DNA of 64,000 nucleotides from SAR116 cluster bacterium AG-337-N21 (GCA_003282145.1 QBZZ01000001.1:124001-188000), one strand, 5' to 3'. Positions 35,674 to 44,920 are shown, numbered from the stretch's first letter. Notes: generated by a model from the sequence alone, not told the origin. Program-made: numbers and translations.

Positions 35674-37146
35674 TTGGAAGATGTAGCAAAAGGTTTAGGT
35701 CTATTATTAGAATTTGAAAATATAATTTTAATATTATCAGGTGTTTTAATAGGCGTTTTAGTAGGAGCATTACCAGGTCTTAGTTCACCAATGGCTATTG
35801 CTTTGTTAATTCCTTTTACAATTTCTCTAGATCCAGTTGCGGCAATTTCTATGATGGCCGCTTTATATTGTGCAGGGACTTTTGGTGGATCCATAACAGC
35901 TATATTAATAAATGCTCCTGGAGCACCACCCGCCGTAGCAACTGCTTTAGATGGATATCCAATGGCTAAAAATGGCGAACCTGGACGAGCACTAGGGCTT
36001 GCAGCAGTATCAAGTGTTTTTGGTGGTATTTTTAGTTTAATAATTTTTATTTTTGCTGCACCATTATTAGCAAAACTTGCTTTAGAATTTGGACCAGCTG
36101 AGTATTTTGGGCTTGCAGTATTTGCTCTGTCAATGCTTGCATCAATGAGTGGAAAATCATCTCTAAGAAACCTAATTTCTGGTTTAGTTGGCGTATTAAT
36201 CGGAACAATTGGTATCCACCTTACTACCGGAGTAGAAAGATTCACTTTTGATATTCCAGACCTTGAAGAAGGTATTCATTTTGTTCCAGTGCTTATTGGT
36301 TTATTTGCTGTCAGTGAATTATTTAAGCAATCTGAAAAATTAAATGCCATTGTAGAACGGATTCAAGCTAAAGCCTTGAGACTTCCTTCCCTTGCAGAAT
36401 TAAAAAAATTAAAATACACAATTCTAAGATCTTCAGGAATTGGTACCTTTATAGGCATACTTCCAGCAGAAGGATCAACGGTTGCTGCTATAATTGGATA
36501 TAATGAAGCAAGAAGATGGTCTAAAAATAAAGATAAATTTGGAAAAGGATCACCTGAAGGTATAGCAGGTCCTGAAGCTGCAAATAATGCAGCAGCAGGG
36601 GGAGCTATGGTTCCAACTTTAGCTTTGGGTATACCTGGAAGTGGATCTACTGCTTTAATACTTGCCGCTCTCATAATGCATGGTTTTAGACCGGGACCTT
36701 ATTTAATTAGTGAGACACCAGAATTTGTTTATGCAATTTTTGGGGCAATGTTAATTGCTAATTTAGGTTTTTTATTTATTGGATTAATTGGAGCTAAATT
36801 CTTTTCACTAGTTGCATTTATTCCAAAAAAATTACTTTGGCCTGCTGTCTTTATTTTTTCAATGATTGGCTCTTATTCTTTTGCATCATCTATGTTTGAT
36901 GTATGGGTGATGCTTGCGGCTGGTCTTGTGGGATATTTTATGGATAGAAATGGATTTTCGGCTGCACCTTTAGTTATGGGATTAATTCTAGGTAAACTGG
37001 TTGAGGAGAGCTTTTCACAATCTATGATTATTCATGACAATAACTTTTTTGCACTCTTAGAAAGTCCCGTTGTCCTATTGTTTTTTGTACTTACTTTTTT
37101 AAGTCTATCATCACCATTTTGGACAAAGTTTTTCTCTAAGAAATAA
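35674..37146 (+). CDS. tctA: TTT transporter large permease (TctA)
   Basis: A 490-residue membrane protein with about 11-12 helices. The family landmarks are clear: GVLIGVLVGALPGLSSPMAIALLIPFT (outlined) near the start, the NAPGAPPAVATALDGYPMAK loop and the second-half repeat AEGSTVAAIIGYNEARRWSK with PGSGSTALILAALIMHGFRPGP. It is the ion-coupled channel of the carboxylate importer. The start is TTG after AAGGA. A 13-base gap separates it from tctB, and the MmgE/PrpD gene follows 18 bases later. Confidence 0.94.
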   Translation: MEDVAKGLGLLLEFENIILILSGVLIGVLVGALPGLSSPMAIALLIPFTISLDPVAAISMMAALYCAGTFGGSITAILINAPGAPPAVATALDGYPMAKNGEPGRALGLAAVSSVFGGIFSLIIFIFAAPLLAKLALEFGPAEYFGLAVFALSMLASMSGKSSLRNLISGLVGVLIGTIGIHLTTGVERFTFDIPDLEEGIHFVPVLIGLFAVSELFKQSEKLNAIVERIQAKALRLPSLAELKKLKYTILRSSGIGTFIGILPAEGSTVAAIIGYNEARRWSKNKDKFGKGSPEGIAGPEAANNAAAGGAMVPTLALGIPGSGSTALILAALIMHGFRPGPYLISETPEFVYAIFGAMLIANLGFLFIGLIGAKFFSLVAFIPKKLLWPAVFIFSMIGSYSFASSMFDVWVMLAAGLVGYFMDRNGFSAAPLVMGLILGKLVEESFSQSMIIHDNNFFALLESPVVLLFFVLTFLSLSSPFWTKFFSKK

Positions 37147-37164
37147 TTTTAAAAAGATAATCGT

Positions 37165-38547
37165 ATGAATGAAAACAATAATATCTTTGTTGCAGAGAAA
37201 TATGCTGAATGGACCAGTAATTTAGATGTTAATGATATTCCTGAAGAAGTAAAAAATAAATTACAAATTGTTGTAATGGATTCTTTAGGCTTAATGGCGT
37301 CTGCAAAAAATGAACCCTACGTTCAAAGTTTAATTGAAGCCCTTCAAGAAAATGGTAACTGTAGTTTAATTGGTCATAATAAAAAACTAACACCATTTAA
37401 TGCCACAATCATAAATGGAACAGCTGTTCACGGTGAAGATTTTGACGATACATTTGAGGGAACCCCAGTTCATGTTGGGGCTGTAATGGTTCCAGCTATG
37501 TTAGCAACAATCCAAGAAAAAAAACTATCTGGAGTTGAGTTTCTAAAAGGTTTAGCTATCGGTTCTGAACTGATATGCAGGCTTGCTTTAGTTGCACCGA
37601 CAGCTATTCACCGACAAGGTTTTCATCCAACAGCTATTTTTGGAGCTTTTGGTTCTTCAGTAGGAATTTCATCTATAATAGGAAACAAACCTAATCAAAT
37701 AAGTTCTGGCCTAGGAATTGTAGGTAGCATGGCATCAGGAATAATAGAATATTTAGCTGAGGGCACCTCTACAAAACGCCTTCACCCTGGATGGGCCGCA
37801 GGTTGTGGATGGCAATCTGCTAATTTTGCAAAATCAGGATTTATTGGTCCAAGGACAGTTTTTGAAGGAACTCATGGAGTTTTTAATAGTTTCGTAACAA
37901 AAAACATACAACCTGACTTTACACATATAACGGATAAATTGGGAGATAGATGGGAATGCAGTAATTTAGCTATAAAACCTTATGCCTGTGGAACAATGGC
38001 TCAACCCTTCATAGATTGTGCCATTAAACTCAAAAATAAAATTACTGATTTTAATGAAATAGAAAAAATAGTAGCTCAAGTAGGTGAAGGAACAGTTCAT
38101 AGATTATGGGAACCAATCAAGGAAAAACAAAATCCATCTTCTCCATATGGAGCCAAATTCTCTGTTCCTTATTGTATTGCCGTTGGACTAATTGACGGAG
38201 TTGCTGGACTAAAACAATTTACAGAAGAACGTTTAAAAGACCCAGAAATAACTAAGTTAACTCAAAAAATTAATTATGAGATTAATCCTAACGATGAATA
38301 TCCTAAAAATTATTCCGGTGATATTTCTATTTTTATGAAAAATGGAGATGTTTTGTCAGCTAAACAAGATTGTTTAAGAGGGGGAAGGAAAGCTCCCTTA
38401 AGTTTTGAAGAAGCTGTTGACAAATTTTATGCTAATTTAGATTTCGCAAATATAAAAAGAAATGAGATTAAAAAACTTAAATTTTTAGTTGATAATATTT
38501 TCAGTTTTAAAGATCTAAGTGAGCTAGACAATATTGATTTCAGTTAA
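37165..38547 (+). CDS. MmgE/PrpD family protein (third of three)
   Basis: A 460-residue protein of the 2-methylcitrate dehydratase superfamily. Seen: HGEDFDDTFEGTPVHVGAVMVPA (outlined) with DDT near residue 94, FHPTAIFGAFGSSVG and IKPYACGTMAQP. It is the last gene of the enolase-superfamily/TauD/TTT operon and probably dehydrates or isomerises the acid imported by the TTT system. It overlaps the convergent membrane gene by four bases. The three MmgE/PrpD proteins in the window share family motifs but differ too much to be recent copies. Confidence 0.88.
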   Translation: MNENNNIFVAEKYAEWTSNLDVNDIPEEVKNKLQIVVMDSLGLMASAKNEPYVQSLIEALQENGNCSLIGHNKKLTPFNATIINGTAVHGEDFDDTFEGTPVHVGAVMVPAMLATIQEKKLSGVEFLKGLAIGSELICRLALVAPTAIHRQGFHPTAIFGAFGSSVGISSIIGNKPNQISSGLGIVGSMASGIIEYLAEGTSTKRLHPGWAAGCGWQSANFAKSGFIGPRTVFEGTHGVFNSFVTKNIQPDFTHITDKLGDRWECSNLAIKPYACGTMAQPFIDCAIKLKNKITDFNEIEKIVAQVGEGTVHRLWEPIKEKQNPSSPYGAKFSVPYCIAVGLIDGVAGLKQFTEERLKDPEITKLTQKINYEINPNDEYPKNYSGDISIFMKNGDVLSAKQDCLRGGRKAPLSFEEAVDKFYANLDFANIKRNEIKKLKFLVDNIFSFKDLSELDNIDFS

Positions 38548-39554
38548 TCAATCTTTTCACAACCTTTCCCTAATATTAAGTCAAAAAATCTTCTCCACTT
38601 AGCTTTATAATTAGTTCTATTAACAACCCAATCTACATGCTCAGATTTGTCCTTCTTAGGATTTATTTGAATACCCCATAAACCATCAACTTCATTTGGT
38701 ACCGCAGAATATCTTACATCAGTTATAATATTTTTTTGATTTCCAAAACCTAAATAACCTTGAGAAAACCAATCGAACCTCTGAATATCCTTATATTGTT
38801 GACTATTCTGACTTAATTCCATGAAACTAATTGATGTATCTAGTTTTTTTATTCTGGTTCCCTTACAATATTCAGATTTTGAAAGCAATCTAACTGCATC
38901 TACATAGTAAAAACCATTATATTCATATATAACTTTCCACAAAAATAGATTTCCTAAACTTGGCTTAACTGTTAATCTTTTACTTTCATGCCCTCTTAAT
39001 TTAGCAATAGATTGACCAATATTCTCTGCACGATTTTCTTGAAATAATCCTATAGCAAGATAAAGAAAAATATAAAACAGACCAAAAAAAGTAATCAATT
39101 TATTTTTCTTTAAAATTGCAATAATTATTAAAAAAATTATGGGAATAGTTAAAAGTGGATCAACAACAGATATGTTATTCCACGAAATTCTTTCATCAGT
39201 AAATGGCCATAAAAGTTGTGTTCCATAACTTGTACAAGCATCTAAAAATCCGTGAGTTGCATATCCAATAAAACAAAAAAAGTACGTTTCCTTCCAACTT
39301 AAAAATTTACTTGAAAATAAACGTACAAATAAAGTAACAATCAAAGCCCCTAAAGGAATAAATATTAATGAATGAGTGAATTGCCTATGATATACCAATT
39401 TCAGCAAAGGATCTGAGTTTGATCTAATTAATATATCTAAATCAGGAGCTAAACCGGCGAGACAACCAATTATTGAGCCAACAAGAATTTTCTTTTTATT
39501 CGATATCGTCTGAGCAAAAATTGCTCCAAACGCACCTTGACTTACAGGATCCAT
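38544..39554 (-). CDS. Membrane metal-dependent hydrolase of the YdjM/DUF457 family
   Basis: A 336-residue protein. The N-terminal half has helices and the conserved metal-site residues: MDPVSQGAFGA, APDLDIL and HRQFTHSLIF, with HxxxTHS typical of YdjM. The C-terminal half is soluble and lies after the last helix near residue 170. YdjM-like proteins are inner-membrane hydrolases of unknown substrate, often induced by DNA damage in enterobacteria. No SOS box was recognised here. Divergent from the Baeyer-Villiger gene, convergent with the MmgE/PrpD gene. Function unknown. Confidence 0.8.
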   Translation of the reverse strand: MDPVSQGAFGAIFAQTISNKKKILVGSIIGCLAGLAPDLDILIRSNSDPLLKLVYHRQFTHSLIFIPLGALIVTLFVRLFSSKFLSWKETYFFCFIGYATHGFLDACTSYGTQLLWPFTDERISWNNISVVDPLLTIPIIFLIIIAILKKNKLITFFGLFYIFLYLAIGLFQENRAENIGQSIAKLRGHESKRLTVKPSLGNLFLWKVIYEYNGFYYVDAVRLLSKSEYCKGTRIKKLDTSISFMELSQNSQQYKDIQRFDWFSQGYLGFGNQKNIITDVRYSAVPNEVDGLWGIQINPKKDKSEHVDWVVNRTNYKAKWRRFFDLILGKGCEKID

Positions 39555-39658
39555 TTAACAAACCAAAATAATTAAAATTATATTCTATACACTAAGATTT
39601 CTTGACTGTTCATATTTTTTTCTTTTAACATATTAATTATATCAAAGAGGAATTTTAA

Positions 39659-41272
39659 ATGAACCACATCCATTCATCCACCAAAGAATATGACGCCATA
39701 ATTGTAGGAGCAGGGTTTTCAGGTTTATATCAGTTGATATGTCTGAGAGATCAGCTTGGTCTTAAATGCGTAGTACTTGAGACGGGAGATGATGTTGGTG
39801 GAACTTGGTACTGGAACCGTTATCCGGGTGCGCGATGTGATACGGAGAGCCACGCATATTCTTATTACTTTTCAGATGAACTGTTAAAAGAATGGACATG
39901 GTCAGAACGATACCCAGGTCATGAAGAAATTAGAAAATATATGAATTTTGTTGCTAGTAAGTTTGATCTTAAAAAAAATATTCTATTCAAACAAAAAGTA
40001 ACAAGTGCTAAATTTATAGAAGATAGTAATAATTGGTATGTAACAACTGATAATAATAATTTTAAATGTAAATTTCTAATTACGGCAGTGGGATGTTTGT
40101 CAAACACCAATATTCCTAAAATCAAAGGGTTAGAAGATTTTGAGGGTAGTTATTACCATACAGGAAACTGGCCGAAAGATGGTGTTTCTTTTGTAAATAA
40201 AACAGTAGGACAAATTGGAACAGGTTCTACAGGTATACAAGCAGTACCTGTTATTGCAGCTGAGGCTAAACATTTAACAGTTTTTCAAAGAACAGCTAAT
40301 TATAGTATTCCTGCCAGGAACAAACCATTAACAAAAGAATTTAAAAAACAAGTTAAAGAAAATTTTCAATATTATAAAGATCTTATTAAAAGAACACCTA
40401 ACGCACATCCTTTTGAAATTTCAGATCGTCTTGTTTCTGATGTTAATTCAGTAGAGATGAATAATATTTATGAAAAAGCATGGGAAAAAGGTGGCTTACA
40501 ATTCCGAGCTGTGTTTAATGATTTAGTTACTAACCTTGAGGCCAACAACACAGCATCTGATTTTATTAAAAATAAAATTAATGAAACTGTTTTAAACAAA
40601 AAATTTGCTTCTATTCTGTCAGATATTGACCACCCTTACGCAGGCAAACGGCCACCTATTGATAGCAATTATTTTGAGACTTATAATAGAGATAATGTTA
40701 ACCTTATAGATCTTAGGTGTGATCCAATTAAATGTATAAATAAGAATGGAATAGAAACTGAAAAAAACCATATTGATTTAGATATTATTGTGTTTGCTAC
40801 AGGTTATGATGCCATGACTGGACCACTTTTAAATATGAATATATTTGGAAAAAATAATTTAAAATTAAAAAATGTCTGGAAAGAAGGGCCAAAAACATTT
40901 TTAGGACTTCAAATTCCTGGTTTTCCAAATTTATTCACTATAACTGGACCTGGTAGCCCTTCAGTTTTAACAAACATGCCAATGGCAATAGAACAACATG
41001 TAGAATGGATAAGAGATTGTATAAGCTTTATGATTAAAAAAGAATATACTACTATTGAAGCACGTTCAAATTTAGCAAAAAAATGGGGTCAAGAAGTAAA
41101 CAGAGTTGCTAATAAAACATTATTACCTACCGTTAAACATTCTTGGTACTTGGGCGCCAATATTCCAGGTAAACCTCGTGTATTTATGCCCTACGCAGGG
41201 GGGCTTCCAAGATATAGTAAAATATGTAATGACGTTAAAAAAAATAATTTTGAAGATTTTATTTTAGCATAA
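39659..41272 (+). CDS. Baeyer-Villiger monooxygenase (FAD, NADPH)
   Basis: A 537-residue class B flavoprotein. Seen: FAD loop GAGFSG (17-22), GGTWYWNRYPGARCD (47-61) with the arginine that helps stabilise the flavin peroxide, the type I fingerprint FEGSYYHTGNWP (161-172), and the NADPH loop GTGSTG (187-192). It inserts oxygen next to a carbonyl, turning ketones into esters or lactones. The cell also encodes an FMO at 1.5 kb and many ester/CoA enzymes. GAGG precedes the ATG. It is a single gene with no obvious esterase partner beside it, and the substrate is unknown. Confidence 0.93.
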   Translation: MNHIHSSTKEYDAIIVGAGFSGLYQLICLRDQLGLKCVVLETGDDVGGTWYWNRYPGARCDTESHAYSYYFSDELLKEWTWSERYPGHEEIRKYMNFVASKFDLKKNILFKQKVTSAKFIEDSNNWYVTTDNNNFKCKFLITAVGCLSNTNIPKIKGLEDFEGSYYHTGNWPKDGVSFVNKTVGQIGTGSTGIQAVPVIAAEAKHLTVFQRTANYSIPARNKPLTKEFKKQVKENFQYYKDLIKRTPNAHPFEISDRLVSDVNSVEMNNIYEKAWEKGGLQFRAVFNDLVTNLEANNTASDFIKNKINETVLNKKFASILSDIDHPYAGKRPPIDSNYFETYNRDNVNLIDLRCDPIKCINKNGIETEKNHIDLDIIVFATGYDAMTGPLLNMNIFGKNNLKLKNVWKEGPKTFLGLQIPGFPNLFTITGPGSPSVLTNMPMAIEQHVEWIRDCISFMIKKEYTTIEARSNLAKKWGQEVNRVANKTLLPTVKHSWYLGANIPGKPRVFMPYAGGLPRYSKICNDVKKNNFEDFILA

Positions 41273-41276
41273 ATAC

Positions 41277-41753
41277 TCAAGTCTCTGAAAGCTGCTGTAT
41301 TTTATTTATATTAGTTCTAATTTTTTTAATTCTCTCTTCAATTAAATTTTTCTTTGGAGGTGACTTTGAGTCAAGTTGGTCTAGTAACATTGATATTTCA
41401 TTTGCTAATTCATTGCTCTGTTTATTAGAATCTATCAATCTTATTTGTGTTTTCCTTATTAATGCACTGAGTATTACGTTAGATTTAATCATTTTGGTAA
41501 AATATGATTTTGGTATTTTTTTTGCCACTAACTTTTGGGCACATACCCTTGCAGTTACCGTTCTAGGCACATCTAACAGTATCGAACTTTCTCCAAAGAT
41601 TTCACCTATCCCTAACCTATTTAGTTTTAAACCATCTTTTGTTTCTAAATTGACATATCCTTCTAATATTAAATATGCCTCTTTTGGTAAGCTCCCAGCT
41701 TCATATATAACTTCACCTGGCTCCCATATGGCTGACTTTCCGTTATCTAACAT
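41277..41753 (-). CDS. Cyclic nucleotide-binding-domain protein
   Basis: About 158 residues: an N-terminal cNMP-binding beta-roll (WEPGEVIYEAGSLPKEAYLILEGYV near residue 10-35, outlined; the phosphate cassette-like FGESSILLDVPRTVTA near 66), followed by a long helical C-terminal region without an HTH. The first usable codon is TTG at 41771, but GAGGA lies eight bases before the ATG at 41753, so that is the start. It is the last gene of the pobA-pcaHG group and could sense cAMP or act as a scaffold. It is not a CRP-type DNA-binding regulator because the HTH is absent. Confidence 0.8.
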   Translation of the reverse strand: MLDNGKSAIWEPGEVIYEAGSLPKEAYLILEGYVNLETKDGLKLNRLGIGEIFGESSILLDVPRTVTARVCAQKLVAKKIPKSYFTKMIKSNVILSALIRKTQIRLIDSNKQSNELANEISMLLDQLDSKSPPKKNLIEERIKKIRTNINKIQQLSET

Positions 41754-41786
41754 ATAAAGTTTCCTCTTCAAATTATCTTAGATTAG

Positions 41787-41978
41787 TCAACCAGTAATTT
41801 TTAATGGCTCCATCCAAAAGATATAACCATAAAATACTAAATAACAGTAAAAAAGACCATAAGCCCACCATGGTTTAGGTTTAAATTTTTTACTTTCTTC
41901 CTCAATGATTTCTAATTCTTCTTTGTAATTTTTATAATGATTCATCATAAAATTAGATCTAGCCAATAATTTCTCCAT
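41787..41978 (-). CDS. Small single-helix membrane protein of unknown function
   Basis: A 63-residue protein with a charged N-terminal half (about 25 residues, including EELEIIEEESKKF) and one hydrophobic aromatic-rich helix (WWAYGLFYCYLVFYGYIFW) near residues 42-56. No family is recognised. It lies 15 bases after pcaG and 33 bases before the cNMP-binding protein, all on the same strand, and so probably belongs to their transcript. A membrane anchor or small regulator is possible. Confidence 0.6.
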   Translation of the reverse strand: MEKLLARSNFMMNHYKNYKEELEIIEEESKKFKPKPWWAYGLFYCYLVFYGYIFWMEPLKITG

Positions 41979-41992
41979 CTTAATTTAAAGTA

Positions 41993-42574
41993 TCAAATAT
42001 CTAAAAATATTGTTTCTTTATCACCTTGTAAAAATATATCAAATAAAAAAATATCTTCATCAATTTTTTTTGCTACTAAGCTACTCACATCATTTCTGCT
42101 ATTCCTTACAATGGATAAAAGAGGATCACTAGTTAAATCGTCACCTTCAAAATATATCCTGGTGTTAAGTGTCATATTTAATCCTCTAGATGATATTGAT
42201 AATAATATATGAGGACTTTGTGCTTTGCCATCAATGTTATTAATAAACCCAGGTTTTACAGTATATAGATTAAATTTCTTAGTTAATCTGTTTGGAACAA
42301 ATCGAGCAAAACCACTTTCAGGCGAATACACTCCATTTTCATCACTTTGCCAAGATTCGAGCATAATATCGTCTAAAGCTTTACCATCACCGTCAAATAC
42401 TGAACCAGTAATCTTTATAAACTTGTCATAATCTTTGTTGACAAAAGGTTTCACACCCAAATCGTTATCAAAAACTCCCTCAATATTTATTGCATTAGGT
42501 AAACACCCAATATGAAGAAAAGGACCAGCTGTTTGGAATGGTGTTTCGTCTAGAACTGTTTTGATATCACTCAA
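41993..42574 (-). CDS. pcaG: Protocatechuate 3,4-dioxygenase alpha subunit
   Basis: About 193 residues, as expected for PcaG. The TPFQTAGPFLHIGCLP start is the family N-terminus, followed by GDGKALDDIMLESWQSDENGVY and TRIYFEGDDL. The alpha subunit lacks the iron ligands and binds substrate edges with PcaH. The frame opens at TTG 42601 inside pcaH, but GAGGG within the end of pcaH is eight bases before the TTG at 42574, just after the pcaH stop. I choose this start. Together with PcaH the enzyme opens the ring of protocatechuate between its two hydroxyls. Confidence 0.92.
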   Translation of the reverse strand: MSDIKTVLDETPFQTAGPFLHIGCLPNAINIEGVFDNDLGVKPFVNKDYDKFIKITGSVFDGDGKALDDIMLESWQSDENGVYSPESGFARFVPNRLTKKFNLYTVKPGFINNIDGKAQSPHILLSISSRGLNMTLNTRIYFEGDDLTSDPLLSIVRNSRNDVSSLVAKKIDEDIFLFDIFLQGDKETIFLDI

Positions 42575-42575
42575 T

Positions 42576-43298
42576 TTATAATCCCTCTTTTCTGTTTTCA
42601 AAAAAAGTTTGGTTAGTACCTCTTAGAATAATATCAAACTTATAGGATAATAATTTTTTTGTATTATACCTTGATGTGTCAAGTGTACTTATCAAGCTAT
42701 GCTTGGCTTTTTCATCAGGTATCGAATTTACCATAGGGCACGAATTTATAAGAGGATCGCCCTCAAAATACATTTGAGTAATTAACCTCTGACCAAAATT
42801 CTTTCCAAATACAGAAAAATGAATATGCATTGGTCTCCATTCTATTCCACGATTTGGATATGGATATGGGCCGGGTTGAATTGTAATAAATTCGTAATAC
42901 CCTTTTGAGGAAGTTATATATCTACCGCAACCAGCAAAATTAGGATCAATAGGAGCAGTATTATTATCATTATGATGAAGATATTTACCAGCGGCATTGG
43001 CTTGCCAAATTTCAATGAGCGCTCCTTCAATTGGATTAGCAAATTGATCAGAAATTGTTCCAAAAACGATTATTTTGTGCCCTATAGGTAAAATATTATT
43101 CTTTGAGAAATTTAATGTTAAATCATTATCTAACTTACCTATAATATCTTTGTTGAAAACAGGTCCAGAAATCTCTGTTGATGTGGATGAAAAAGAAATC
43201 TTTTTATTTTTAGGGGCCCTTAAACGGCTAGACTTATAATCAGGAAAGTTTAATTGAGGGTGTGTTTTAAGATTTCTTTTTATAAGTGCTTCAACCAT
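42576..43298 (-). CDS. pcaH: Protocatechuate 3,4-dioxygenase beta subunit
   Basis: A 240-residue intradiol dioxygenase with all four ferric ligands at the expected spacing: Tyr106 (AGKYLHH), Tyr145 (PGPYPYPN), His158 and His160 (RPMHIHFS), which match Tyr108, Tyr147, His160, His162 of the Pseudomonas enzyme. AGGA precedes the ATG. It forms the iron site of protocatechuate 3,4-dioxygenase with PcaG and cleaves protocatechuate to 3-carboxy-cis,cis-muconate. The pobA gene just upstream supplies protocatechuate from 4-hydroxybenzoate. Confidence 0.95.
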   Translation of the reverse strand: MVEALIKRNLKTHPQLNFPDYKSSRLRAPKNKKISFSSTSTEISGPVFNKDIIGKLDNDLTLNFSKNNILPIGHKIIVFGTISDQFANPIEGALIEIWQANAAGKYLHHNDNNTAPIDPNFAGCGRYITSSKGYYEFITIQPGPYPYPNRGIEWRPMHIHFSVFGKNFGQRLITQMYFEGDPLINSCPMVNSIPDEKAKHSLISTLDTSRYNTKKLLSYKFDIILRGTNQTFFENRKEGL

Positions 43299-43335
43299 TT
43301 TTTTTCCTAGGATACTAACTTAACTACAAATTAAT

Positions 43336-44505
43336 TTAGTAAGGTAAACCAACATAATTTTCGGCCAAAACAGTTTGGGATGCAACTGAATTTTCTAAAT
43401 ATTCTAATTCGGAATCTTGTATACGTTGATCAAATGATGTTTGATCGGGGAACTTATGAAAAGTTGTTGTCATCCACCAACTAAATCTAATTGCCTTCCA
43501 AACTCTTGATAAAGCTTTTGAAGAATAAATATCTAAACCATCATTTATTTCAAACTTATAATATTGTTCGAAAGCTTTGTATAAATAATAGACATCCGAA
43601 AAAGCTAAATTTAGACCTTTTGCCCCAGTAGGTGGAACGATATGAGCGGCATCTCCAACTAAAAATAATTTTTTCCAGCTCATTGGTTCGCAAACGAATG
43701 ATCTAAGAGGTGCAATAGATTTTTCTATTGATTGTCCTGTCATAATTGTTTCCGCAGCTTCTGTTGGAAGCCTTTTTTTTAATTCATCCCAGAACTTTAT
43801 ATCTGGCCAATCTTCAATTTTGTCATTCAAGGATATCTGAATATAATATCTACTTAAATTCTGGTTTCTCATCGAGGCTAAAGCAAAACCACTTCCATGA
43901 TTTGCGTAAATTAGTTCGTCACTTACAGGAGATGTTTCAGATAAAATACCTAACCATCCAAATGGATAAACCCTTTCATGGGTTCTAATAATATTCTTTG
44001 GTATAGTGCTTCTACTTATTCCGTGGTATCCATCGCATCCTACTATAAAATCGCAAGTGATTTTTGTTTCAATACCATTTTTTTTGAAAGTTACATATGG
44101 ATTTTCTGTATCTATTTCCCTAGGAAGTACCTCTTCGGCATTATTTATTATAGTTCCATTCTCTTCTTGTATAATTTCATATAAATCTTTTGTTACTTCA
44201 GTTTGGCCATATACAGTTACATATTTATTGGTTAACTTTTTTAGATTTATTCTAAATCCATGGTTCTTAAAAGATAATTGTATTCCATCATGTTTAAAGC
44301 CTTCTTTTTCTAATCTACCAAAAATACCGGCCATTTTTAGCATTTCTATAGTCCCACTTTCTAAAACCCCTGCCCTAATTCTTCCTATTACATGTTCTTG
44401 TGATTGTTTTTCAAGAACCACATTATCAATACCTTCTAAGGATAAAAGTCTTGATAACAACAAGCCTGAAGGACCTCCTCCTATTATGACAATATTTGTT
44501 TTCAT
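43336..44505 (-). CDS. pobA: 4-Hydroxybenzoate 3-monooxygenase
   Basis: A 389-residue FAD aromatic hydroxylase of standard PobA length. Seen: GGGPSG (9-14), RIRAGVLESGT near residue 42, the DG motif GCDGYHGISRSTIP near 160, and the FAD-binding GDAAHIVPPTGAKGLNLA near 285. It hydroxylates 4-hydroxybenzoate to protocatechuate with NAD(P)H and O2. The product is the substrate of the pcaHG genes directly downstream. No PobR regulator is visible nearby. Confidence 0.95.
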   Translation of the reverse strand: MKTNIVIIGGGPSGLLLSRLLSLEGIDNVVLEKQSQEHVIGRIRAGVLESGTIEMLKMAGIFGRLEKEGFKHDGIQLSFKNHGFRINLKKLTNKYVTVYGQTEVTKDLYEIIQEENGTIINNAEEVLPREIDTENPYVTFKKNGIETKITCDFIVGCDGYHGISRSTIPKNIIRTHERVYPFGWLGILSETSPVSDELIYANHGSGFALASMRNQNLSRYYIQISLNDKIEDWPDIKFWDELKKRLPTEAAETIMTGQSIEKSIAPLRSFVCEPMSWKKLFLVGDAAHIVPPTGAKGLNLAFSDVYYLYKAFEQYYKFEINDGLDIYSSKALSRVWKAIRFSWWMTTTFHKFPDQTSFDQRIQDSELEYLENSVASQTVLAENYVGLPY

Positions 44506-44533
44506 TAAAAATATTCCTTGGAAGCTATTATTG

Positions 44534-44920
44534 TTATTTCAAATATATTACCAACAAAAAAACAACTGCAATTATTTGAACAAAATTAATAAAGACTGAA
44601 AACTTATGTAATTTGTCGAATTTATTATGATTGTTTTCATCTTTTGCCTTATTAATCATTGGCATTAAGATTTGTCTAGAAAAAAGAAAGCCAAGCAAAA
44701 TAAAAGAAAAAACTAATAAAGAAATATTACTTTTTTCAAAAATAGATAAAATAATACCAGATAAACTTAAAATAAATCCAAAGAGATAATATTTAGGAAA
44801 AAAAATTCTCAAAAATCTAGATGACTGCTTTTCGTCTAAAACTTTAAATACTGAGGTGGCAACTACTAGTGGAAAAAAGATCATAAAGCTCAAAATAGCT
44901 CCAGCTACAAATATTAACAA
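44534..44920 (-). CDS. DUF4149-like four-helix membrane protein
   Basis: A 128-residue protein with about four helices. The AGAILSFMIFFPLVVATSVFKVL pattern and the following FLRIFFPKYYLFGFILS segment resemble the DUF4149/TMEM205-like family, which is of unknown function. It is 28 bases upstream of pobA on the same strand, but whether it belongs to the aromatic operon is not clear. No catalytic residue is visible. Confidence 0.65.
   Translation of the reverse strand: MLIFVAGAILSFMIFFPLVVATSVFKVLDEKQSSRFLRIFFPKYYLFGFILSLSGIILSIFEKSNISLLVFSFILLGFLFSRQILMPMINKAKDENNHNKFDKLHKFSVFINFVQIIAVVFLLVIYLK

Noticed and set aside
35667-36245. 192-residue antisense frame inside tctA
   Set aside because: It lies wholly within the well-supported tctA gene on the other strand and its protein is rich in Pro/Ala/Ile with no family pattern; it is a by-product of the tctA codon use.
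44006-44599. 197-residue frame opposite pobA
   Set aside because: It covers pobA on the opposite strand without any ribosome site or conserved motif.
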